This document shows, one piece after another, positions 1 to 5,819 of a stretch of DNA of 9,499 nucleotides. Location: the NCBI GenBank assembly GCA_947625455.1, contig CANQOJ010000082.1, positions 1-9,499 on the forward strand, given 5' to 3'. Under the pieces are notes generated by a model, which saw nothing but the letters and a program-made list of their open reading frames with translations, did no database searches and was not told the origin of the DNA. A program made the translations under genes and the position numbers. The DNA comes from an uncultured Clostridia bacterium. Its GTDB lineage: Bacteria; Bacillota; Clostridia; Oscillospirales; Ruminococcaceae. Each line of letters starts with the position of its first letter. Within the stretch, counting starts at the first letter, position 1.

Positions 1-472
1 GGTTATGGTAGGGCTTACCGAGAACAATATCCTGCAAATCGTTGACGTCAGCAAGATGTCGGAAGCTGAAAGCAGGAAAATGATAGAAGAAAAAGGAATA
101 CGCGACGCGGTATGCTTTCAGGAAGCTACGGGCGCTGACAACAACCATTTTGTTCAGCTTGTGCTGAACGGAGTGCCGCGCGAGATAAACGGCGCGGGAA
201 GCGGTCTTAATCCCCGCACCGCGATAGGTCAGCGCGCTGACGGCGCGATACTTCTTCTCGTGACAGACGGGAGAGGCTATAAAAGTCATGTTGGCGCGTC
301 TGCCGCCGACCTGATTGAGATTATGACAAGATACGGCGCGGTAAATGCCGCAAATTTAGACGGCGGCAGTTCAACCTGCATGTACTACAACGGCGAATAT
401 TTGCAGGACTGCGTAACGTTTTATTACAGCCAGACGTCGTGGCAATTACCGTGCGCGTTTGTCGTAAACTGA
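1..472 (+). CDS. Phosphodiester glycosidase (NAGPA/DUF2233) family protein, C-terminal part
   Basis: The reading frame is open from the window edge (first full codon at base 2) to TGA at 470-472, so the gene starts upstream and only its last 156 codons are visible. These match the C-terminal catalytic region of the next gene at about 83% identity by eye, with no gaps over 155 residues. Family hallmarks are present: NPRTAIGQRADG, TDGRGY, and the NLDGGSST block near the C-terminus, followed by the usual AFVV end. NAGPA-domain proteins cleave a sugar from a phosphodiester; mammalian uncovering enzyme is the best-known member, and the bacterial ones act on the cell surface with mostly unknown substrates. 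The ATG at base 5 aligns inside the domain of the neighbour, so it is not the true start. There is no terminator in the 50-bp gap to the next gene, so the two are probably co-transcribed. Confidence 0.85.
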   Translation, partial: VMVGLTENNILQIVDVSKMSEAESRKMIEEKGIRDAVCFQEATGADNNHFVQLVLNGVPREINGAGSGLNPRTAIGQRADGAILLLVTDGRGYKSHVGASAADLIEIMTRYGAVNAANLDGGSSTCMYYNGEYLQDCVTFYYSQTSWQLPCAFVVN

Positions 473-522
473 TTTACGTTTCTTAAAGTTTAGTGATATT
501 TATTTTTGAAAGGCGGATAAAT

Positions 523-1635
523 ATGTCGGTCAAGGAAAAGGAAAAGCGGACGTCAAAGCTGCCCGCTGCGGCGCTGAAAACATCTGTTCCCAAAAAGATA
601 GGACAAGTTTTCGCGTTTATAGGTGTGTTTTTGCTTATAATTGCAATAACGCTGTTTCTTATGCTGAAAATAATCTGCGCTTACGGCGCGTCAAAGAATA
701 CGTTTGCAACGACTGTTCTCGAATCGGGACAGATGAAGTTTTTAGCGTCGCTTGCGCTTTCAAAGGACGAGATACAGGAGATTGTGGACAAGACGTCACT
801 TGTTCAGGTCGGTGATGAAACCGTAAACGAGGGCATGATATCGCTTCCTGATTTCAGCGGAAGTTCTTCGGGTGAAAGCTCGAAAGATATTGAGATAATT
901 GACATAGCGGGGCTTACATACAAAGGTACATTGATGATAATACCCGATCCGTCAAGAGTAAGCGTTACGTCTGTTGCGACAGGCTACGACCAGTGGCCCG
1001 ACGAGGGTGTTCCGCTTAAGGATTTAGTTGAAAAAGCGGGCGCAATCGGCGGCATAAACGGCGGTATCTACAATTCCACCAACAACTGCGGCGGGTGCGC
1101 ATACGGCGTGCTTGTTTCAAACGGCGTTATTTTAAGAAACCGTCCGCAGGAATGGGGCGGGCTTATGCTTGTGGGACTTACAAACAACAATATCCTGCAA
1201 ATAATTGACATAAGCAAGATGACTCCCGAAGAATGCAAGAAAATGATTGAGGAAAAAGGCATACGCGACGCGGTATGTTTTCCCGAAGCGGTAAATGTTG
1301 AAACCAACCACTTTGTTCAGCTTGTGTTAAACGGAGTGCCGCGCGAGGTAAACGGCGCGGGCAGCGGACTTAATCCCCGCACTGTGATAGGTCAGCGTGC
1401 TGACGGCGCGATTATGCTTCTTGCAACTGACGGGCGCGGATATAAAGGTCACGTTGGCGCGTCTGCCGCAGACCTTATTGAAATCATGACAAAATACGGC
1501 GCGGTGAACGCCGCTAACCTTGACGGCGGCAGTTCAACCTGTATGTACTACAACGGCGGTTATCTTCAGGACAGCGTTACATTTTATTACAGCCAGTCCT
1601 CCTGGAAACTTCCGACGGCGTTTGTTGTTAAATAA
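523..1635 (+). CDS. Membrane-anchored phosphodiester glycosidase (NAGPA/DUF2233) family protein
   Basis: A complete 370-residue protein. The start is ATG 523, because AGGCGG at 511-516 lies 6 bp upstream; the in-frame GTG at 493 has no good site. Residues 1-26 are Lys/Arg-rich and cytoplasmic, and about 27-52 form one transmembrane helix, so the rest should face outside (positive-inside rule). Residues 53-125 form a spacer ending in a Ser/Gly-rich stretch. The NAGPA domain covers about 126-370, with GINGGIY (177-183), NPRTVIGQRADG (284-295), TDGR (302-305) and NLDGGSST (332-339). The family hydrolyses sugar phosphodiesters; the substrate is not known here, and a wall polymer or exopolysaccharide is inferred from location and neighbours. 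A CGGC motif (189-192) sits just after GINGGIY. This is the second copy of a tandem pair and lies 36 bp before two CapA-like lipoproteins. Family assignment is firm; the biological role is open. Confidence 0.92.
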   Translation: MSVKEKEKRTSKLPAAALKTSVPKKIGQVFAFIGVFLLIIAITLFLMLKIICAYGASKNTFATTVLESGQMKFLASLALSKDEIQEIVDKTSLVQVGDETVNEGMISLPDFSGSSSGESSKDIEIIDIAGLTYKGTLMIIPDPSRVSVTSVATGYDQWPDEGVPLKDLVEKAGAIGGINGGIYNSTNNCGGCAYGVLVSNGVILRNRPQEWGGLMLVGLTNNNILQIIDISKMTPEECKKMIEEKGIRDAVCFPEAVNVETNHFVQLVLNGVPREVNGAGSGLNPRTVIGQRADGAIMLLATDGRGYKGHVGASAADLIEIMTKYGAVNAANLDGGSSTCMYYNGGYLQDSVTFYYSQSSWKLPTAFVVK

Positions 1636-1671
1636 CAGCTTTTGCACTCATTTCAGAAAGGTTTTGGCAGT

Positions 1672-2883
1672 ATGAAAAAATTTATCTCAATACTTATTTC
1701 CGTAATTTTACTGGCGGGTTGTACGGATACCCATTTGGAATTAAACTCTTCTAGTCAGGACAGTTCTTCATTTATTGTTCCCGATAATTCTGACAGTACG
1801 GATAAATCTGACAGTATTGATAATTCTGAAAATACCGAAAATTCGGACGATACTCCTCAAACCGTTTCAGTAAACCTTGTCTGCGCGGGAGATAATCTTA
1901 TACACAGCCCTATTTACAAACAAGCGTCAAGGAGAACGGGCGGGGACGGCTATGATTTCAGACCTGTGTACGAAGATGTGAAAGACATTGTTTCAACAGC
2001 TGACCTTGCGATATTAAACCAGGAAACGATAGTCACAGACGAGTTTGAACCGTCTAATTATCCCACTTTCTGCACTCCCGAAGACTGCGGCGACCAGATG
2101 GTTGAAATGGGATTTGACGCTGTTTCCGTAAGCAACAATCACCTGCTTGACAAAGGCGAAAAAGGCTTAAAGGCAACGCTTAAGTACTGGGCTGAAAAAC
2201 ACCCTGAAATTATTTTATACGGCGCGTCTGAAAAGGAAAACAAGGACGACATTCCCACCGCCGAAATAAACGGAATAACGTTTGCGTTCCTGGGATTTAT
2301 GGAACATACGAACGGACTTTCACTTCCAAGCAATTCCGAGGTAACCATTACGTATCTTAAAGAAAAGGAGCGCGTGAAAGCGCTTGTGGAAAAGGCTGAC
2401 GAGATTGCGGACGTTGTGGTTGTAAGCGCGCATTACGGGGTTGAAGTGCTGGACAGCGTTTCAGATGACCAAAAGCAAATTACGAAAGAACTTGTAAGCT
2501 GGGGCGCTGACATCATTATCGGCACTCAACCTCACACCGTTCAGCCTATGGAATGGGTGACAAAGCCCGACGGAGGCGAGGCGTTTGTGTTTTACTGCCT
2601 GGGAAATTTCGTGTCGGCAATGGATATTCCTCTCGGAATGTTGGGCATAGTCGGAAAAATCACGATTACCAAAGACCTTAAAACAGGCGATACAATGCTT
2701 TCAAACCCCGACGCCGTGCCGATTGTAACTCACTACGACAGCGGTTATTCCAACATAAAGATATACCGCTTTGAAAACTACACCAAGGAACTCGGCGAAA
2801 AACACGGCTGTCCTTATTTCGACTACAGTTTCGCTGAAAAACAGTTTGAAAAGGTAGTAAAGATAGTTGATTATCTGCCGTAA
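1672..2883 (+). CDS. CapA-family (PGA_cap) surface lipoprotein, copy 1
   Basis: A protein of 403 residues from ATG 1672. AGAAAGG at 1655-1661 precedes it by 10 bp, and this start places a textbook lipoprotein signal (MKK, hydrophobic core, LLAG then Cys17) at the N-terminus. Residues 18-63 are a Ser/Asp/Asn linker containing four tandem hexapeptides (38-61). The CapA domain, a metallophosphatase-like fold, follows with AGDN (72-75), NQET (116-119), SNNH (154-157), HYG (254-256), GTQPH (284-288) and YCLGNF (308-313). CapA was named from poly-gamma-glutamate capsule synthesis in Bacillus, but no capB or capC homologue is visible here, so a polyglutamate capsule should not be assumed. Stand-alone members are common in Clostridia and their enzymatic activity is unsettled. 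The protein is predicted to be tethered to the outer leaflet, as are the products of the adjacent genes, which suggests shared work on an envelope polymer. Confidence 0.9.
   Translation: MKKFISILISVILLAGCTDTHLELNSSSQDSSSFIVPDNSDSTDKSDSIDNSENTENSDDTPQTVSVNLVCAGDNLIHSPIYKQASRRTGGDGYDFRPVYEDVKDIVSTADLAILNQETIVTDEFEPSNYPTFCTPEDCGDQMVEMGFDAVSVSNNHLLDKGEKGLKATLKYWAEKHPEIILYGASEKENKDDIPTAEINGITFAFLGFMEHTNGLSLPSNSEVTITYLKEKERVKALVEKADEIADVVVVSAHYGVEVLDSVSDDQKQITKELVSWGADIIIGTQPHTVQPMEWVTKPDGGEAFVFYCLGNFVSAMDIPLGMLGIVGKITITKDLKTGDTMLSNPDAVPIVTHYDSGYSNIKIYRFENYTKELGEKHGCPYFDYSFAEKQFEKVVKIVDYLP
1783..1854 (+). repeat. In-frame 18-bp tandem repeat (4 imperfect copies) in the lipoprotein linker
   Basis: Four consecutive 18-bp units lie at 1783-1800, 1801-1818, 1819-1836 and 1837-1854. 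The consensus begins GATAATTCTGACAGTA, and divergence rises toward the last copy. They encode the hexapeptides DNSDST, DKSDSI, DNSENT and ENSDDT (residues 38-61), which form an acidic, disordered spacer between the lipid anchor and the CapA domain. The period is a multiple of three, so gain or loss of a unit would change only the linker length. The paralogue at 2903 lacks this repeat. Confidence 0.85.
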
Positions 2884-2902
2884 TATCAGAAAGGAATGTA
2901 CC

Positions 2903-4102
2903 ATGAAAAAGAAAATTCTCCCCATTATCATCTCAGTATGCCTGCTGTCAGCATGTACGCCAACACAGAAAGAAGTGCAGATTAACTCCGATTCATCATC
3001 GGATTTGCAAAACGTTTCGGAAAGCAGTGTAAATTCTGAAGAAAGCTCTGCAATTCCCGAAAATCCGACCGTAAGGCTTCTCTGCGCGGGCGACAACCTT
3101 ATCCATACCACCATTTACGACCAGGCAAAGCAAAGGGCGCAAAGCGAGGGCAAAAGCGGTTATGATTTCGGATTTGTCTATCAGGACGTTGCGGATATTG
3201 TCGGTGCTGCCGACTATGCTATACTCAACCAAGAAACGATTGTGACAAACGACTATCCCGCGTCGGGGTATCCGGATTTTGCAACTCCGGGCGAATGCGG
3301 CGACCTTATGGTTGACATAGGGTTTGACGCGTTTTCTATCAGCAACAACCATGTTCTTGACAAAGGCGCGGCGGGACTTAAATCTACGCTTAAATACTGG
3401 GCGGAAAATCACCCGGAAAGTCTTGTATACGGCGCGTCAACAAGGGAGAAAGAGGACGATATTCCCGTTGTTGAGATAAACGGGATAACATTCGCATTTC
3501 TGGGATTTATGGAATATATAAATACGGGGCATGAACTTCCTATCGGTTCGGACATGAGCATTACATATCTTGCGCAGACGGAACGCGTGAAAAAGCTTGT
3601 GCAGAAAGCTGACGAACTTGCGGACGTTGTCGTTATAAGTCCGCATTACGGTCTTGAAACAACAGGCGAGGTTCAGCCGAGTCAAATTCAGATGACGAAA
3701 AATTTAGTTGACTGGGGCGCTGACATCATAATCGGCACGCAGGCGCACACCGTTCAGCCTATGGAATGGGTGACAAAGCCCGACGGCGGCGAAGCATTCG
3801 TGTTTTACTGCCTTGGAAACTTTGTGTCGCATATGGACATTCCGCTCGGAGTTTTGGGAATGATAGGAGAACTTACGGTGACGAAAGACCTTGAAACGGG
3901 CGAGATAACGCTTTCAGAGCCTGACGCTATTCCTATCGTATCGCACTATGACAATGACGCCGCTCACAGCAACCTCAAAATCTACCTGTGGGACGAATAC
4001 ACCGAAGCCCTTGCCGCAAAGCACGGATGTTCGGGATTTAGCTACAATTTCGCTAAGACAACTTTTGAAAATGAGCTTAAGATTGTTGACTATATAGACT
4101 AG
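2903..4102 (+). CDS. CapA-family (PGA_cap) surface lipoprotein, copy 2
   Basis: A protein of 399 residues. ATG 2903 is chosen because AGAAAGGA (2888-2895) lies 7 bp upstream and the resulting N-terminus is a lipoprotein signal (MKKK, hydrophobic core, LLSA then Cys18). A Ser/Glu-rich linker follows to about residue 55. The CapA domain shows AGDN (62-65), NQET (109-112), SNNH (147-150), HYG (248-250), GTQAH (278-282) and YCLGNF (302-307). It is a clear paralogue of the upstream gene, roughly 60-65% identical over the domain by eye. The two start regions are only 19 bp apart from the preceding stop, so they are almost certainly co-transcribed. Like its neighbour it carries Gln where many CapA proteins show the first His of a GxHPH motif. 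Function is known only at family level: a surface metallophosphatase-fold protein linked to capsule or polymer synthesis. It is the last gene of the operon, ending 13 bp before a terminator hairpin. Confidence 0.9.
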   Translation: MKKKILPIIISVCLLSACTPTQKEVQINSDSSSDLQNVSESSVNSEESSAIPENPTVRLLCAGDNLIHTTIYDQAKQRAQSEGKSGYDFGFVYQDVADIVGAADYAILNQETIVTNDYPASGYPDFATPGECGDLMVDIGFDAFSISNNHVLDKGAAGLKSTLKYWAENHPESLVYGASTREKEDDIPVVEINGITFAFLGFMEYINTGHELPIGSDMSITYLAQTERVKKLVQKADELADVVVISPHYGLETTGEVQPSQIQMTKNLVDWGADIIIGTQAHTVQPMEWVTKPDGGEAFVFYCLGNFVSHMDIPLGVLGMIGELTVTKDLETGEITLSEPDAIPIVSHYDNDAAHSNLKIYLWDEYTEALAAKHGCSGFSYNFAKTTFENELKIVDYID

Positions 4103-4115
4103 AGACTAAAATTCA

Positions 4116-4161
4116 AAAGGCTGGAGTTTGAACCAAATTCAGTTCATATACTCCAGCCTTT
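4116..4161. terminator. Bidirectional intrinsic terminator between converging genes
   Basis: A 12-bp perfect stem pairs AAAGGCTGGAGT (4116-4127) with ACTCCAGCCTTT (4150-4161). An inner stem TGAAC/GTTCA (4129-4133 with 4142-4146) closes the loop. On the + strand it is followed by TTTATTTTG. On the - strand the A-rich bases before the left arm become a T-rich tail. It lies between the stop of the second CapA gene (4102) and the stop of the MATE gene (4169, - strand), so it can end both transcripts. Confidence 0.9.
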
Positions 4162-4168
4162 ATTTTGT

Positions 4169-5596
4169 TCAATTAACCCGTATCTCCTGTTTCTTCCCTC
4201 TTTCGGCTTTGTCGGTATTAAGCTGTTTGTAAGTTCTGACTATGATTATCAATGAAACAACTGCGGTGAGAATATCCGCCGCGGGCATTGAGTACAAAAC
4301 TCCGTCAAGTCCGAAAAATAACGGCAGTACAAGCGCAAACCCCACGCCGAAAACTATCTCGCGCAATACCGAAAGTAAAGTTGACGGCACGGCTTTTCCC
4401 ATCGCCTGAAGAAAGATGAAAACCGCCTTGTTAACGCAGGCGAATACTATCATACATAGATATACTCTGAATGCCCTGACGGCAAATTCGGAGTAATAAA
4501 CGCTCTCGTTTGCCGAGCCGAATATTCCGATAAGCGCGTTCGGGAAAAACTCAACGACTATAAACGCAATTGCTCCCACAATCCCCTCTGCAACAATAAG
4601 CCTTGTAAACAGCCCTTTAACGCGCGTTTTGTCGCCTGTTCCCATATTGTAGCCGACAATCGGAATACACCCCGCCGCCATTCCTACGACAACCGAAATC
4701 ACTATCTGAAAGAATTTCATAACTATCCCGACTACCGCCATAGGTATCTGAGCGTACTGCTCCTGTCCGAAAATCTCGTCAAGCGCGCCGTATTTCCTTA
4801 TCATATTGTTTATCGCCGCCATTGCCGCGACAAGCGAAATCTGCGACAGAAAACTGCATAACCCCAGCGCAAGCGTTTTCCTGATTATGCGCTTTGACGG
4901 CAGAAAATCCGATTTGGATATTGAAACGGTTTTTGTATTAAACAGGTAGACTGCCGCCAAAACAGCAGTTACTATCTGCCCTAGGACGGTTGCTATTGCC
5001 GCGCCTGCCATTCCCCATTTTAAGGCGAGTATAAATATCGGATCAAGAATGATGTTTACAAATGCGCCCGAAAGCATTGAAAGCATGGCGAATTTAGGCG
5101 AGCCGTCAGCGCGGATAACGGGGTTCATTGCCTGACCGAACATATAAAACGGCAATCCGAAACTTATCCACATAAAATACTCTTTTGAATATTCAAATGT
5201 CTGTTCATTTACTGTGCCGCCGAACATAACGACAATTTGCTCGTTAAATACGAGATAAATTATCATCAGCGCAAGTGATGAACATACAGTAAGCACTATC
5301 GCGTTGCCTGCGCTTTTTGACGCGTCAGCGGGTTCTTTTCTGCCTAGCGAAAGGCTCACAAATGCACAGCAACCGTCCCCTATCATCACCGCGACAGCAA
5401 GCGCGATAACCGTAAGCGGGAAAACTACGGTATTTGCCGCGTTTCCGAATGAACCGAGATAATCCGCCTGCGCGATAAAAATCTGGTCGACAATGTTGTA
5501 CAATGCCCCCACCAACAGCGATATTACGCACGGCACGGCGTATTTCGCCATAAGCTTTCCGATTTTTTCTTCCGCAAGAAAATTTGTTTTTTCCAT
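4169..5596 (-). CDS. MATE-family multidrug efflux antiporter (MepA-like)
   Basis: A protein of 475 residues with about 12 hydrophobic segments, the normal size and topology for a MATE antiporter. These use a Na+ or H+ gradient to expel cationic drugs and other compounds across the cytoplasmic membrane. Motifs typical of the MepA branch are IVDQIFIAQ (35-43) with GNAANTVVFPLT just after, IRADGSPK (161-168) and NIILDPIFI (181-189). A second half of the same fold follows from about residue 235. The start ATG (5594-5596 on the complement) is preceded by AGGAGG (5606 to 5601) with a short 4-nt spacer. The gene has its own promoter and a hairpin in its leader. It converges on the CapA operon and is divergent from an ABC exporter operon, so the neighbourhood is rich in export functions. 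The substrate cannot be read from the sequence. No regulator gene lies nearby in this window. Confidence 0.94.
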   Translation of the reverse strand: MEKTNFLAEEKIGKLMAKYAVPCVISLLVGALYNIVDQIFIAQADYLGSFGNAANTVVFPLTVIALAVAVMIGDGCCAFVSLSLGRKEPADASKSAGNAIVLTVCSSLALMIIYLVFNEQIVVMFGGTVNEQTFEYSKEYFMWISFGLPFYMFGQAMNPVIRADGSPKFAMLSMLSGAFVNIILDPIFILALKWGMAGAAIATVLGQIVTAVLAAVYLFNTKTVSISKSDFLPSKRIIRKTLALGLCSFLSQISLVAAMAAINNMIRKYGALDEIFGQEQYAQIPMAVVGIVMKFFQIVISVVVGMAAGCIPIVGYNMGTGDKTRVKGLFTRLIVAEGIVGAIAFIVVEFFPNALIGIFGSANESVYYSEFAVRAFRVYLCMIVFACVNKAVFIFLQAMGKAVPSTLLSVLREIVFGVGFALVLPLFFGLDGVLYSMPAADILTAVVSLIIIVRTYKQLNTDKAERGKKQEIRVN

Positions 5597-5608
5597 AATT
5601 CCTCCTAT

Positions 5609-5650
5609 AAAAACAAAAATGGCGTAAGTCCGTTAAGTTGGACTTACGCC
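5609..5650 (-). promoter_or_regulatory. Candidate transcription attenuator in the MATE gene leader
   Basis: On the - strand, a perfect 11-bp stem (GGCGTAAGTCC, arms 5650-5640 and 5631-5621, 8-nt loop) is followed directly by A, five U, G and five U (5620-5609). The AGGAGG ribosome binding site comes next. This is the layout of an intrinsic terminator inside a 5' leader of about 70 nt, with the hairpin starting about 17 nt after the predicted transcription start. Expression of the MATE gene would then depend on read-through. No convincing antiterminator pairing was found. Alternatives are a DNA operator (it is a perfect inverted repeat just downstream of the promoter) or an mRNA-stabilising 5' hairpin. 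Confidence 0.65.
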
Positions 5651-5673
5651 TTTTAAAGCTACACACTAACATT

Positions 5674-5702
5674 ATTATAACGGATTTTCAGAAATTTTTC
5701 AA
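5674..5702 (-). promoter_or_regulatory. Sigma-A-type promoter of the MATE gene
   Basis: On the - strand, TTGAAA (5702-5697) and TATAAT (5679-5674) are separated by exactly 17 bp. This is close to the vegetative consensus, with a perfect -10 box. The predicted start is near 5667-5666, giving a leader of about 70 nt before the ATG at 5596. Confidence 0.75.
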
Positions 5703-5703
5703 A

Positions 5704-5770
5704 GGCAATTTTGCACAAAAATTAAAATTATTTTTTATAATTTTATAACAATAAAATTGCACAAATTGCC
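5704..5770. repeat. Paired inverted GGCAATTT / repeated TTGCACAA motifs in the divergent control region
   Basis: GGCAATTT at 5704-5711 is mirrored by AAATTGCC at 5763-5770. The partly palindromic octamer TTGCACAA occurs at 5711-5718 and again at 5757-5764. The left cluster begins 1 bp from the MATE -35 box; the right cluster covers the region where the -35 of the ABC promoter should be. The DNA between them is almost pure A/T. The placement fits operator sites for a shared regulator, but no regulator is encoded in the window, and chance matches are easier in AT-rich DNA. Confidence 0.45.
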
Positions 5771-5788
5771 GTGAAAAAATGATATAAT
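5757..5788 (+). promoter_or_regulatory. Probable promoter of the ABC exporter operon
   Basis: A perfect TATAAT -10 box lies at 5783-5788, 31 bp upstream of the start codon. The best -35 candidate is TTGCAC (5757-5762) with a long 20-bp spacer; at the usual 17 bp the sequence is a poor match (CACAAA). Such a spacer suggests either a weak promoter or one that needs an activator. The ribosome binding site AAGAGG (5808-5813) follows, 6 bp before ATG 5820. Confidence 0.5.
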
Positions 5789-5819
5789 ATATGTGTATAA
5801 AAATTTTAAGAGGTAAAAA

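Noticed and set aside
493..522. Upstream GTG start for the complete glycosidase
   Set aside because: AGGCGG at 511-516 lies inside this extension and is well placed for ATG 523, and the extra residues precede a normal cytoplasmic N-terminus.
1642..1671. Upstream TTG start for CapA copy 1, and similarly TTG 2867 for copy 2
   Set aside because: Both would place extra residues before a textbook lipoprotein signal peptide. The ribosome binding sites and the MKK starts favour 1672 and 2903.
1642..4102. A classical poly-gamma-glutamate capsule operon
   Set aside because: Only CapA-like genes are present; no capB ligase or capC membrane gene is visible, and stand-alone CapA proteins are common.
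5325..5672. Open frame of 115 codons on the - strand running through the MATE leader hairpin, a possible leader peptide
   Set aside because: Its ATG lies upstream of the predicted transcription start, it has no ribosome binding site, and most of it overlaps the MATE gene in another frame with no family resemblance.
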